A stretch of 64,000 nucleotides of DNA from an uncultured Sulfitobacter sp. (GCA_913060815.1 CAJXSZ010000002.1:62001-126000); one strand, 5' to 3'; positions 36,890 to 48,733 are shown, numbered from the stretch's first letter. Made by a program: numbers and translations. The notes: generated by a model not told the origin, from the letters alone.

Positions 36890-37264
36890 ATGTCCAACCT
36901 CGTGCTAACAAAAACGAAACTGCAACAAGGCCGATGGGAGGGCATTTTGTCAGGTGCGACAGCATCTAGCGCGCCCAAGTTATCGGTGACTCATCAGGGT
37001 ACGCAGGTGCAAGATGTAAGCGTCACCGAAATAAGCGATACGAACACTTTTGCAGTCGCCATCCCCATTCCCGCCGAGGCGATTGCAGACGGTATGCAGA
37101 CCCTACTTGTTCAAGATGCGAGTGATGATACGAAGCTGGCCACCATCACACTTATGGCTGGCGAAGCTTTGGGCGATGATTTGCAGGTCGAAGTTGATCT
37201 GCTGCGCGCCGAGCTCGACATGTTAAAGCGGGCATTTCGCCGTCATTGCCTTGAGACAAGCTAG
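36890..37264 (+). CDS. Hypothetical protein paired with the DUF6478 gene
   Basis: Unrecognised 124-residue protein. The first 100 residues are likely all-beta (alternating hydrophobics, many Thr, Ser and Val), similar in feel to an Ig-like domain, followed by an acidic helix (LQVEVDLLRAELDMLKRAFRRH) that may form a coiled coil. No signal peptide is present. GGAGGA lies just upstream of the ATG at a perfect distance, so strong translation is expected. It probably works with the DUF6478 protein; function unknown. Confidence 0.68.
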   Translation: MSNLVLTKTKLQQGRWEGILSGATASSAPKLSVTHQGTQVQDVSVTEISDTNTFAVAIPIPAEAIADGMQTLLVQDASDDTKLATITLMAGEALGDDLQVEVDLLRAELDMLKRAFRRHCLETS

Positions 37265-37472
37265 GCCCAGCCTGCTAGCGATGGCCTACGCCCTGTTCTC
37301 CGTCCGCTTTCGGCAGCATCACTATTGAGAAAGACAGCCGCTAGGTAATGTCGATGCGGCGCGATGATGAATCTGTCGTTTTGGGCGATCGCGGGGGAGG
37401 TGTTTTGCGTGAAAAGGCACCTTGGCCTCGCTGAACGTCACGACAAGACGCAAATGGTTAACACTCCAAAAC

Positions 37473-37503
37473 GAAAAAGGCCGCCCCTTTGACAGAGCGG
37501 CCT
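37473..37503 (-). terminator. Rho-independent terminator after ctpA
   Basis: AGGCCGC pairs with GCGGCCT around a 12-base loop, and on the minus strand TTTTT follows. It lies 25 bases past the ctpA stop. In the 263-base gap 37265-37527 nothing else was recognised apart from short chance open frames. Confidence 0.75.
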
Positions 37504-37527
37504 ATAATCTTGGACGTCAGAAAAGCG

Positions 37528-38865
37528 TTATTCGCTGGTTCCCAGCGCCGACAGGCCTTTGAGAATATCAATAGCGTAAGCGAGCTGGTAATCCTCGATC
37601 CGCAGGTCTGCCGCTCTCTCTGCCTTCTCGCGATCCTCTTCAATCTGTTTGATCTCGTCCTCGCTCAGGCTGTCGTTGTTCAAACTACCGCGCAGGTCTG
37701 CCTCGGAACGGGAGCGACGGATTGTGGAGTCGTCCTCTTCCTCGGTCTCTGCGCTACGTGGTGGCTGGGCCACAACGATATCGGGCGATACTCCCAGCGA
37801 TTGGATCGAGCGGCCCGAGGGTGTGTAATAGCGCGCTGTCGTCAGGCGCATTGCCCCCTCGGAGCGCAGCGGCATGACCGTTTGGACAGACCCTTTCCCA
37901 AAGCTCTTGGTGCCGATTACGATCGCGCGGCGATGGTCCTGCAAGGCCCCGGCAACAATCTCGGACGCTGAAGCAGAACCACCGTTGATCAAGACAACAA
38001 TCGGCTTGCCCTCGGCCAGATCGCCCATTTGCGCATTGATGCGGTCCCCGTCTGCAGCTTCCCGCCCCCGCGTGCTCACGATCTCGCCCTCATTGAGGAA
38101 AGCATCGGATACCTTGATCGCTTGGGTAAGCAAGCCGCCAGGGTTGTTGCGCAGGTCGATGACAAATCCGTTGACGGCATCCATGCCGCCCGCGGCTTCA
38201 ACCTTCTCGGCCAGCTGTTCTGCCATCTTCGGATAAGTCTGATCGTTGAATGTGCTCAAGCGCAGCACAACAGTGTCGCCTTCGGTGCGGGACCGAACAA
38301 CCGTCAATTCAATCGTGTCGCGGATGATGGAAACGTCGAACGGCTCCCCCTCGCCTTCACGGGCAACGGTAATAACAATCTCCGAGCCAACAGGCCCGCG
38401 CATCAAATCAACCGCTTCATCCAGCACGAGGCCCAACAGGCTTTCACCGTTCACGTGGGTAATAAAATCACCCGCTTCGATACCCGCCTCATCGGCTGGT
38501 GTGCCATCAATAGGGGAGACAACTTTGACAAAGCCGTCTTCCTGAGTGACCTCAATACCGAGCCCGCCAAACTCACCCCGCGTCTGTTCGCGCATTTTGG
38601 CGGCGTCCTTGGGGGACAAATAGCTGGAGTGCGGATCAAGCGATGTCAGCATTCCGTCAATAGCAGCTTCGATGAGCTCTCCAGAATCGACTTCCTCGAC
38701 ATACTGCGCGCGGATGCGCTCGAAAATATCGCCGAACAGGTCAAGCTGCTCGTACACGTTCTCGGTTTTGGCTGCCTCCTGCGCCAAAAGCGGTGCCGCG
38801 ATCTGGGTGGTGGCAACAACTCCAAGGAGCGTCCCACCAGCAGCGGCCATCAAAAACTTCTTCAT
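37528..38865 (-). CDS. ctpA: C-terminal processing protease CtpA (S41)
   Basis: Periplasmic serine protease that trims proteins from the C-terminal end and regulates wall hydrolases in several bacteria. The 445-residue protein has a signal/anchor at 1-28, a PDZ domain at about 95-170 (GLGIEVTQEDG) and the catalytic domain with GGSASASE (about 296-302, nucleophile Ser) and SFGKGSVQT (Lys near 324). The acidic tail after 370 is polar. It follows the EnvC-like gene by 3 bases, and wall-amidase activators and CtpA often act in the same pathway. Confidence 0.95.
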   Translation of the reverse strand: MKKFLMAAAGGTLLGVVATTQIAAPLLAQEAAKTENVYEQLDLFGDIFERIRAQYVEEVDSGELIEAAIDGMLTSLDPHSSYLSPKDAAKMREQTRGEFGGLGIEVTQEDGFVKVVSPIDGTPADEAGIEAGDFITHVNGESLLGLVLDEAVDLMRGPVGSEIVITVAREGEGEPFDVSIIRDTIELTVVRSRTEGDTVVLRLSTFNDQTYPKMAEQLAEKVEAAGGMDAVNGFVIDLRNNPGGLLTQAIKVSDAFLNEGEIVSTRGREAADGDRINAQMGDLAEGKPIVVLINGGSASASEIVAGALQDHRRAIVIGTKSFGKGSVQTVMPLRSEGAMRLTTARYYTPSGRSIQSLGVSPDIVVAQPPRSAETEEEDDSTIRRSRSEADLRGSLNNDSLSEDEIKQIEEDREKAERAADLRIEDYQLAYAIDILKGLSALGTSE

Positions 38866-38868
38866 TGT

Positions 38869-39996
38869 CTATCCATCCTTGTCCGTCCTGAACCAAGATG
38901 CGGGATCTTGGGGAACATTGTCCTGTCTTACCTCTATATAGAGCGTTTCTGAGCGAGCAGCGCCAGTGCCATCACCAACTGTTGACAATTCACTGCCTGC
39001 ATCTGCGCCACCCATCAAGCCGATCGGCGTTCCGGCTGCTATAACCTGACCCGTTTCTCCGTATACTGTCTCAAGCCCTGCCAGCACAAACAGCGTATTT
39101 GCACGAGGTTCGAGAATTATCACATTGCCAAAGTCCAGCAGGGGACCTTGATACCGAATGGTAGCAGCGGTTGGCGATGTGACAATGGCACGCGGACGTG
39201 TGGCCAGTAAAAGACCAGGCCGTTTGACGCCAGCGGCATCCGCCTCATTCATGCCGCGCAAAACAAGGCTTTGCACCGGAAGAGGCAGATCGCCAATCTG
39301 ACCATCTATTGTCGCAGGCGCTTCTACCATCACATCTTCGCTCGCAACAATTTGCGACAGGCCAGACGCAAAACCGCCCAGCGTCTCGGTTGAAGCAATC
39401 AGGATCGCGGTGGATACGGGGTCTTCGATAAATCGTTGGGGAAGGTCGGTTCGCTCTGCCATCGCCTTGTTCAACGCGGTGCGAGCGGCCTGTACTGCGG
39501 TAAGGCTGCTGCGCAGTCTGGCTTCAGCATCCGTTTGCAAGATGCGCAAAGTCTGCACATCCTCCAGGTCATTGCGCAGTTGCGCGGCGCGCTGGTTGAG
39601 GGTCGGCGTCAACTCGGCCAGCAACATGCCCGCCCGTGCAGTACCCGTCGGCCCGTCGGGATGCAGGAGCGCCGTGGGGCTGTCTGTCCCGATACTCTGC
39701 AACACAGCAAGGAGTTGTCCGACTTCGCCGTCACGCGCCTCAAGGCGCGCACTCAACTGGCTTTCGCGAATAGCCGCCTGCCGCAGACCTGTGCGCATGG
39801 CCGACAGACCCGTCTCAAAAGCTTGAATCGTTTCTGTCAGGGCGCGGATACGGTCGCGCGCGCCGTCCGCCTGATCCATCTGTTCTGCCGCTGCTTCCAA
39901 CATCCCGACAGCCGCACGCGCCTGCGCAGAGGCGTCATCCTGCGCTAAAGCAGACCCCGCGCAAAGAAGGGCAAGAACGGCTGCGCGCAGAATCAT
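38869..39996 (-). CDS. EnvC-like murein hydrolase activator with degenerate LytM domain
   Basis: A 375-residue exported protein: signal peptide 1-18 (SALA), a long coiled coil at about 25-190, and a LytM/M23-type domain at about 250-370. The zinc ligands of active M23 peptidases are missing: the usual DHG stretch reads IILEPRA, the AHL position reads LAGL, and the HFEIR motif reads LYIEVR. This matches EnvC/NlpD-type proteins, which activate amidases for septal wall splitting rather than cleaving. The stop overlaps neither gene: gpmI ends 4 bases into its start region (39993 and 39996). Confidence 0.88.
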   Translation of the reverse strand: MILRAAVLALLCAGSALAQDDASAQARAAVGMLEAAAEQMDQADGARDRIRALTETIQAFETGLSAMRTGLRQAAIRESQLSARLEARDGEVGQLLAVLQSIGTDSPTALLHPDGPTGTARAGMLLAELTPTLNQRAAQLRNDLEDVQTLRILQTDAEARLRSSLTAVQAARTALNKAMAERTDLPQRFIEDPVSTAILIASTETLGGFASGLSQIVASEDVMVEAPATIDGQIGDLPLPVQSLVLRGMNEADAAGVKRPGLLLATRPRAIVTSPTAATIRYQGPLLDFGNVIILEPRANTLFVLAGLETVYGETGQVIAAGTPIGLMGGADAGSELSTVGDGTGAARSETLYIEVRQDNVPQDPASWFRTDKDG

Positions 39997-41510
39997 TTCA
40001 GCAATGTCTTTCCTGTCATCTCTTTTGGTTGGTCAAGGCCCATCAGATCCAAGATAGTTGGCGCCAAATCAGCCAATCTTCCATCGCGCAACTCCGAGCC
40101 CTCCGGCGCGCCATAGACAGCCACCGGAACAGGGTTCAACGTATGCGCAGTATGCGGCCCGCCAGTTGCGGGATCAATCATCATCTCGCAGTTTCCGTGA
40201 TCCGCCGTAATGACCATGGCACCACCAACTCGCTCCAGCGCCTCAAGCACTTGGCCAAGTCCTTGGTCCACGGCCTCGCAAGCCGCGATTGCTGCATCAA
40301 GGTCCCCTGTATGGCCAACCATGTCGGGATTGGCATAGTTGACGACGATCAGATCATATTTCGCTTCAATGGCCTGCACAAACTGTTCGGTGACTTGGGC
40401 GGACGACATCTCGGGCTGCAAATCGTAAGTCGCCACATTCGGCGATAGCGGCATAAAGCGGTCTTCACCTGTCTCCGGCTCCTCAGCACCCCCATTGAGG
40501 AAGAAGGTCACATGAGGATATTTCTCCGTCTCAGCGAGACGAAACTGTCGCAGGCCTTTCTGGGCAACCCACGCGCCCAACGTGTTCACAATCGCAAGCT
40601 TGGGATACATCGTCGTCATGTAGAGGCTGTGCCCACTGGAATACTCTGCCATTCCCATCACCGCGCACCAGTCAACTGCCCTGCCCCCATCAAACTCATC
40701 AAATTGTGGCGCGGCAAGTGCCGCCATAATCTGGCGTGCACGGTCGGCGCGAAAGTTAAGGCAGAAAAAACCGTCTCCGTCTTGCGCGCCAGCGTAGTCA
40801 CCGACGACGTAAGGTTTGATAAACTCGTCCGTGATCCCCGCGTTATAAGCGGTTTGGACGGCTGAATGCGCACTATCAGCTGAAGGCCCCTCAGCTGAAA
40901 TAATGGCTGCATGAGCAAGGGCAACACGGTCCCAACGATTGTCCCGATCCATCGCGTAATAGCGCCCCGTCAGCGTTGCAATGCGCGCCCCCTCAGGCAA
41001 AGCCTCCTCAAGGGCCTCCAGATCAGCCAATACCGATTGAGGCGCCACATCACGCCCGTCCGTAAGCGCATGGATCGCCACGGGTACGCCTGCGCCGGCA
41101 ATCGCTTGAGCGGCCGCAATCATATGCAAAAGATGCCCGTGCACCCCTCCCCGGGAGACGAGGCCCATCAAATGTGCAGTGCCCCCTGATGCCTTCATTT
41201 TGCCAATAAACTGAATCAACGGCGCATGATTGGCAAACCGCCCCTCTTCAATGGCGAGGTCGATCTGCCCCAAGTCCATCGCGACCACGCGACCTGCGCC
41301 AATATTGGTGTGTCCTACTTCCGAATTTCCCATTTGCCCCCGCGGCAACCCTACATCAGGACCAAAGGTGGTAAGCGTCGCATTAGGACAGGTGTCCATG
41401 ATGCGGTCCATATTAGGAGTATCAGCCAACAGCGGCGCGTTCCCTTCACGCTCCGCACCAACTCCCCAACCATCGAGGATACAAAGAACGACAGGTTTGG
41501 ACTTTTTCAT
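39993..41510 (-). CDS. gpmI: 2,3-bisphosphoglycerate-independent phosphoglycerate mutase
   Basis: Interconverts 3- and 2-phosphoglycerate with two Mn ions. The 505-residue alkaline-phosphatase-like protein has the metal motif LCILDGWG (Asp13), the phospho-accepting Ser63 in GQMGNSEVGH, and late metal ligands in DMVGHTGD and ITADHGNCEMM. Length is normal. It begins a chain gpmI - envC-like - ctpA on the minus strand, a conserved order in alphaproteobacteria. A possible 50-codon ORF overlaps its start by 4 bases. Confidence 0.97.
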   Translation of the reverse strand: MKKSKPVVLCILDGWGVGAEREGNAPLLADTPNMDRIMDTCPNATLTTFGPDVGLPRGQMGNSEVGHTNIGAGRVVAMDLGQIDLAIEEGRFANHAPLIQFIGKMKASGGTAHLMGLVSRGGVHGHLLHMIAAAQAIAGAGVPVAIHALTDGRDVAPQSVLADLEALEEALPEGARIATLTGRYYAMDRDNRWDRVALAHAAIISAEGPSADSAHSAVQTAYNAGITDEFIKPYVVGDYAGAQDGDGFFCLNFRADRARQIMAALAAPQFDEFDGGRAVDWCAVMGMAEYSSGHSLYMTTMYPKLAIVNTLGAWVAQKGLRQFRLAETEKYPHVTFFLNGGAEEPETGEDRFMPLSPNVATYDLQPEMSSAQVTEQFVQAIEAKYDLIVVNYANPDMVGHTGDLDAAIAACEAVDQGLGQVLEALERVGGAMVITADHGNCEMMIDPATGGPHTAHTLNPVPVAVYGAPEGSELRDGRLADLAPTILDLMGLDQPKEMTGKTLLK

Positions 41511-41659
41511 GGGTCAAGTGGCTCGCTTGGATAGTCTACATGCATATAGAGCGCCTTGTAGCCACGACTGGGCTGCGCGTGAACCGTTTTGTAGCCATGC
41601 GGCGAATTGTAGGTAGGTTTTCGCACATATTCTTGTCCAAGCGTCAGTTTGCGCATCAT
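41507..41659 (-). CDS. Possible 50-residue protein coupled to gpmI
   Basis: A short open frame from ATG 41659 to TGA 41507-41509, overlapping the gpmI ATG by 4 bases (ATGA). The predicted peptide is rich in Tyr, His and Pro, with two similar segments, HGYKTVHAQ and RGYKALYMH. CAGG lies 9 bases before the start. The precise overlap favours a real gene; the lack of a known family and the competing frames in this 232-base gap are against. Function unknown. Confidence 0.4.
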   Translation of the reverse strand: MMRKLTLGQEYVRKPTYNSPHGYKTVHAQPSRGYKALYMHVDYPSEPLDP

Positions 41660-41742
41660 AGACAACGGCCTGCCCCTTGCCCGCGTCCCCTACTTTAGCC
41701 ATAACGACCGCAATCACATTCCCCATATCCAGAGGGCCAGAC

Positions 41743-41922
41743 ATGACCATGAGCGCACCAGAAACCCGCATTGTCTCAACCTATCGCGTGTCATGCGACG
41801 GAGCAGAGGGCGCGTTGGGCCACCCCCGCGTCTGGTTGCAAATCCCCAAGGATACAGGCTGGGTCGAATGCGGCTATTGCGACTGCAAGTTTATCCATGA
41901 GGATTTCGCAGACAAAGTCTGA
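41743..41922 (+). CDS. Zinc-finger (zf-CHCC) domain protein
   Basis: A 59-residue protein with the CHCC zinc ligands Cys18, His27, Cys43 and Cys46 ([21 protein letters not shown]). It is related to the small NDUFS6-like subunit family of complex I accessory proteins; the bacterial versions are poorly studied. The ATG at 41743 has GAGG upstream. It is followed by polA after 71 bases on the same strand, and the two may be co-transcribed. Confidence 0.9.
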   Translation: MTMSAPETRIVSTYRVSCDGAEGALGHPRVWLQIPKDTGWVECGYCDCKFIHEDFADKV

Positions 41923-41993
41923 GCCAAACGCTCTGGCGGCTCTAGGTGTAGCGTGGCAAAAGGAAGGCCACCGCACATGAGGAGCACCGCATT

Positions 41994-44783
<2,790 letters not shown>

Positions 44784-44786
44784 ACT

Positions 44787-45413
44787 GTGACGCCGATACT
44801 CTATTCGTTTCGCCGCTGCCCCTATGCCATGCGTGCGCGGTTGGCGCTGCTGCAATCAGGCACACGGGTAGAGCTGCGCGAGGTCGTTCTACGCGACAAA
44901 CCTGAGGCGTTTCTGGCCGTCTCACCTTCGGCGACAGTGCCCTGTCTAGAAACGACCGACGGCGTGATTGATGAGAGCATCGACATAATGCGCTGGGCGC
45001 TCAAGCGGGATGATCCGGAACAGTGGCTGGATATACCTGAAGCGGGTGAGCAGTGGATTGCCCGCTGTGACGGGCCGTTCAAACGTGCGTTGGACCGTAC
45101 AAAATACGCGACCCGCTATCCCGAGGAAGATGCAGAAGCTCATCGTGCAGAAGCTCATGCGTATCTGACGGAGCTTGACGGTGCTTTAACTCCGTGGATT
45201 TTTGAGCGCCCCACGCTGGCAGATTACGCCATTCTGCCATTCGTTCGGCAATTTGCCTTTATCGATAAGCCGCTATTCGACCAGCAACCATGGCCACACC
45301 TTCAACGCTGGTTGGAGACGTTTCTCAACTCTGCAGAGTTTGCTCATATCATGAAGAAGTACCCGCAATGGCACGAAGGTGATGCCCCGACCTTCTTTCC
45401 TCAGCAGCCCTAG
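44787..45413 (+). CDS. Glutathione S-transferase family protein
   Basis: A 208-residue protein with a thioredoxin-like N-terminal domain (ILYSFRRCPYAMRARLALLQ, and the cis-Pro in ATVPCLE near residue 50) and a helical C-terminal domain with ERPTLADYAILPFVRQF, the N-capping region of the family. The C-P-Y motif at 10-12 suggests a Cys-type active site. Substrate unknown. The start is GTG 3 bases after the polA stop. It converges on the hyi gene with 4 bases of overlap. Confidence 0.88.
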   Translation: MTPILYSFRRCPYAMRARLALLQSGTRVELREVVLRDKPEAFLAVSPSATVPCLETTDGVIDESIDIMRWALKRDDPEQWLDIPEAGEQWIARCDGPFKRALDRTKYATRYPEEDAEAHRAEAHAYLTELDGALTPWIFERPTLADYAILPFVRQFAFIDKPLFDQQPWPHLQRWLETFLNSAEFAHIMKKYPQWHEGDAPTFFPQQP

Positions 45414-46168
45414 CTCAGCTGGTCCATCCACCCTAGCGTAGATTGAGTATCGGGTCCCGGAGTGTATTCACCACTCACCCAGCCATCATATCCTACGCCG
45501 CGCATCGCCTCGAACAGTGCAGGGAAATCCACATCGCCTGTTAGTGGCGCACCACGGCTGGGCGTGTCCCCGATCTGGACGTGGGTAATGATGTCTTTGT
45601 ATTGGGCATACACAGCGACAGCATCGCCGTGGATCATCTGCGCATGATAGCTGTCGAATTGCAGCCGCAGGTTGGGTGCGTCCACTGCGGCGATGATCTC
45701 TGCGGCCAGCCCGTAGTCGTTCAGAAAATAGCCTGGCTGCGCCTCTTGGCACAGTGGCTCGAGCGTCAGCATCAGACCTTCATGTGCTGTTTGAACCGCC
45801 TCTTTAAGGTTCGCGATCATCGTGGATTTCGCTGATGCACCCTCAGCCACACCCGACATTACATGCAGCATCGGCACGCGCAATTCCTGCGCATACCGGC
45901 ACGCACGGCGCATGTCATGCGCAAACCGCGCCTCACTTCCAGTGACTGCGGCAAATCCTCGCTCCCCCCCTGTATAGTTGGGAGGTGGCGCGTTGATCAG
46001 GATCATCTGCAAACCGCCCCGCATTAATGCCCGCTGGGTCTCCTTGGCCGGTACATCGTAAGGAAACAGTACCTCAACGGCCTCAAATCCCGCCGCTGCC
46101 GCAGCCGCAAAACGATCAAGATAAGGCAGCTCGGGCCAAAGATGGCTCAGGTTGGCGGCGGGTTTCAT
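45410..46168 (-). CDS. hyi: Hydroxypyruvate isomerase family protein
   Basis: TIM-barrel isomerase that in E. coli interconverts hydroxypyruvate and tartronate semialdehyde in glyoxylate use. The 252-residue protein matches in length, with EVLFPYDVPA near residue 33, LTLEPLC near 135 and LQFDSYHAQMIHGD near 170, which hold the metal-binding Glu, Asp and His residues; VSGEYTPG near 235 gives the last Glu. No glyoxylate carboligase or reductase gene is near, so the substrate is only inferred. Confidence 0.85.
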   Translation of the reverse strand: MKPAANLSHLWPELPYLDRFAAAAAAGFEAVEVLFPYDVPAKETQRALMRGGLQMILINAPPPNYTGGERGFAAVTGSEARFAHDMRRACRYAQELRVPMLHVMSGVAEGASAKSTMIANLKEAVQTAHEGLMLTLEPLCQEAQPGYFLNDYGLAAEIIAAVDAPNLRLQFDSYHAQMIHGDAVAVYAQYKDIITHVQIGDTPSRGAPLTGDVDFPALFEAMRGVGYDGWVSGEYTPGPDTQSTLGWMDQLS

Positions 46169-46177
46169 ATGTTATCT

Positions 46178-46774
46178 CTATTCCTCAGCGGGCAGTTCTT
46201 CGGATGGAATGATGCCAAAGAACGCACCATCCGACCAGACCCCGAACCAGCCTTCATGGTGCACACCCAGATCGACAAGACGATAAAAGCTTTTGCGGTC
46301 AATCAGCGCCTCCAGATTACGGCGCACACGCACGTAGGGCGATGGCTCTCCCGTAGTGTCATCGCGCACAAATCGAAGCGGCACGTCGGCACTAGCGACA
46401 GTGATGTCATCAAGATTGGTGGTAAAGGTCAGGCGCTGGTCAGCGCCCTCCCCCGAGGCCTCGAAATCGACCGCTACGAAGGGAGCATCGTGTACGCGGA
46501 TGCCAACCTTCTCGACGGGCGTGACCAAGAAGTATGAATCATCTTCGCGGATCAGAATCGACGCAAAGAGTTTCACCAAGCCAGGCCTGCCAATCGGCGT
46601 ACCTTCATAAAACCACGTCCCGTCACGCCTGATCTCCATGTCAATGTCGCCGCAAAATGGTGGATTCCATTGCTCAACAGGCGGCAAACCGCGCGTTTTT
46701 GTGGCTTTGATCGACGCCGCGAGGCTTTCCGCCGACGGTGTCACAGTTTTTTGTCCGCTCATACCTTTTGCCAT
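46178..46774 (-). CDS. DUF1285 family protein
   Basis: A 198-residue cytoplasmic protein of a family common in proteobacteria, function unknown. Typical segments are LPPVEQWNPPFCGDIDMEIRRDG, WFYEGTPIGRPGLVKLFASIL and VTPVEKVGIRV. The open frame extends upstream through the divergent MoxR gene; starts at 46774 or 46762 (MSGQK) are most likely. It is divergent from the MoxR gene, with 58 bases between, and lies 9 bases before hyi on the same strand, so they may be one transcript. Confidence 0.85.
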   Translation of the reverse strand: MAKGMSGQKTVTPSAESLAASIKATKTRGLPPVEQWNPPFCGDIDMEIRRDGTWFYEGTPIGRPGLVKLFASILIREDDSYFLVTPVEKVGIRVHDAPFVAVDFEASGEGADQRLTFTTNLDDITVASADVPLRFVRDDTTGEPSPYVRVRRNLEALIDRKSFYRLVDLGVHHEGWFGVWSDGAFFGIIPSEELPAEE

Positions 46775-46832
46775 TCCCTCTGTTCGAGATACATTCACAC
46801 TATACGGATATAACCTGCACAGCGGAGAAGTC

Positions 46833-47855
46833 ATGACATCTGACACACAAGCAGCGGAAGATATGGTCGAACAGATCGAAGCCTTGGGCGAAAAGCTGGG
46901 GCAGGCGCGCGAATCCATTACTGCACGCTTCATCGGGCAGGAGCGCGTGGTCGAGCTGACTTTGACGGCGCTCTTATGTGGCGGCCACGGTCTGCTGGTC
47001 GGTCTGCCTGGTCTGGGCAAGACGCGCTTGGTTGAGACGCTGAGCACCGTGATGGGCATGGACGGCAAACGGGTACAGTTCACACCCGATCTGATGCCCG
47101 CCGATATTCTCGGCTCCGAAGTCTTGGACACAGATGACAAGGGTGGCCGCAGCTTTCGCTTCATTGAGGGGCCCGTATTCTGTCAGCTTCTGATGGCCGA
47201 TGAAATCAACCGCGCCTCGCCACGCACGCAATCTGCGCTGCTGCAAGCGATGCAGGAGAAGACAGTCACCGTTGCCGGACGGAGCCGCCCCTTGGGCAAG
47301 CCGTTCCACGTGCTCGCCACGCAAAACCCGATTGAGCAGGAGGGGACCTATCCCCTCCCCGAAGCCCAGCTTGACCGTTTCCTCGTGCAGATCGATATCG
47401 GCTATCCTGATCGTGGGACGGAGCGTGACATTCTGATCGCCACTACAGGCGAGGCGGATGCCCGATCAGTTGAAGTGTTCACTTCAGATGAACTACTGGA
47501 TGCGCAACAGCTGCTGCGCCGGATGCCTGTGGGCGATAGCGTTGTCGAGATGATCCTCGATCTGGTGCGTGCCTTCCGCCCTGACGAGGAAGACGCCAGT
47601 GCGCGTGTGAAAGAGACTGTTGCATGGGGTCCGGGACCGCGTGCTGCGCAAGCCTTGATGTTGGCCGTGCGGGCGCGGGCGCTGCTGCAAGGGCGCCTTG
47701 CACCCTCCGCCGAAGATGTGATCGACATGGCGCGTCCTGTTCTGACCCACCGTATGGCGCTGAATTTTGCAGCACGTGCCCGCGGTGATAGCCTGACCGC
47801 GCTCATCGACGAGACGGCAAGCGCGCTGGCCACACCGAAAGCTGCTGTTGCATGA
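46833..47855 (+). CDS. MoxR family AAA+ ATPase
   Basis: Chaperone-like ATPase; relatives help to insert cofactors or assemble complexes, usually with VWA or DUF58 partners. The 340-residue protein has Walker A GLPGLGKTRLVE near residue 57, Walker B LLMADEINRASPRTQSALL near 115 and sensor VLATQNPIEQEGTYPLPEAQLDRF. GGAG lies before the ATG. It starts a run of four genes that overlap by 4 bases each, a strong operon signal. Confidence 0.95.
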   Translation: MTSDTQAAEDMVEQIEALGEKLGQARESITARFIGQERVVELTLTALLCGGHGLLVGLPGLGKTRLVETLSTVMGMDGKRVQFTPDLMPADILGSEVLDTDDKGGRSFRFIEGPVFCQLLMADEINRASPRTQSALLQAMQEKTVTVAGRSRPLGKPFHVLATQNPIEQEGTYPLPEAQLDRFLVQIDIGYPDRGTERDILIATTGEADARSVEVFTSDELLDAQQLLRRMPVGDSVVEMILDLVRAFRPDEEDASARVKETVAWGPGPRAAQALMLAVRARALLQGRLAPSAEDVIDMARPVLTHRMALNFAARARGDSLTALIDETASALATPKAAVA

Positions 47856-48733
47856 GTGACCCCACCGCCCTGCGTGCCGCATCAGAGACGGAAGCCAAAG
47901 CATTTCCCGCGCTGTTGGCTAGGGCGGAGCATTTGGCCGGTGCTGTTCTATTGGGCGCGCATGGGCGCAGGCGCGCTGGAGCAGGTGATGATTTCTGGCA
48001 ATACCGCCCCGCGCAGATGGGTGACAGCCGCCGTGCCATTGACCACCGCCGCTCTGCTATGGGCGACACGGAATTTGTGCGGGAGCGCGAATGGCAGATT
48101 GCGCAATCTGTTATGCTATGGGTCGATCAAGGTGCCTCGATGCGCTTTGCTTCCTCCAACAAGCTGCCGCAGAAGATCGAGCGTGCCCGTGTGCTGGCAT
48201 TGGCCACTGCTATCCTCCTCAACCGCGGCGGAGAGCGTGTAGGCCTCACAGGCACCCAGCTGCCTCCTCGCTCGGGTCGTGCGCAAATCCTTTCTCTGGC
48301 CGAGTTGTTTTGCCGTGATGATGCAGCTGACTATTCCCCACCAGAACACCGCGCGATGATCCCTCATGCACGCGCCGTTTTCATTTCTGATTTTATGGGC
48401 GACATCGACGGGGTGAGGACCGCCTTGACCAAAGCCGCTGATCGCGGCGTGCGCGGCGTGCTGTGTCATGTCCTTGATCCCTCTGAAGAGGCATTTCCTT
48501 TCACGGGACGCACAATTTTCCAATCCATGGGCGGCACGCTCAGCCATGAGACACTGAAGGCCAACGATCTCAAAGACCGCTATCTCGAGCGGTTGGCAGA
48601 GCGCAAAGCAGAGCTTCAATCGCTGTGTGCGCTGACGGGCTGGCGCTATGGCGTGCATCATACGGATAAGACGGCCCAAGCAGGCTTGCTGTGGCTTTAT
48701 GGTGCGCTTGATGCGCGGGCAGTTGCAGCATGA
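47852..48733 (+). CDS. DUF58 domain protein
   Basis: A 293-residue protein of the DUF58 family. The family signature DDFWQYRPAQMGDSRRAIDHRRSA, with the following WVDQGASMRF, is present. The fold is related to von Willebrand A domains; members are thought to bind partners of MoxR ATPases. No membrane segment is seen. It overlaps the moxR-like gene and the next gene by 4 bases each. Confidence 0.9.
   Translation: MSDPTALRAASETEAKAFPALLARAEHLAGAVLLGAHGRRRAGAGDDFWQYRPAQMGDSRRAIDHRRSAMGDTEFVREREWQIAQSVMLWVDQGASMRFASSNKLPQKIERARVLALATAILLNRGGERVGLTGTQLPPRSGRAQILSLAELFCRDDAADYSPPEHRAMIPHARAVFISDFMGDIDGVRTALTKAADRGVRGVLCHVLDPSEEAFPFTGRTIFQSMGGTLSHETLKANDLKDRYLERLAERKAELQSLCALTGWRYGVHHTDKTAQAGLLWLYGALDARAVAA

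Noticed and set aside
37265-37527. Two frames of 28 and 41 codons in the gap before ctpA
   Set aside because: Short, poor starts and one runs into the terminator; nothing else recognised in this gap.
38029-38952. 307-codon open frame on the plus strand
   Set aside because: Antisense to ctpA, no recognisable domain.
41514-41771. 85-codon minus-strand frame upstream of gpmI
   Set aside because: It overlaps the zf-CHCC start region and lacks the gpmI coupling shown by the 50-codon frame.
46775-47164. N-terminal extension of the DUF1285 frame
   Set aside because: It runs antisense through the MoxR gene start; the conserved part begins only near 46774.
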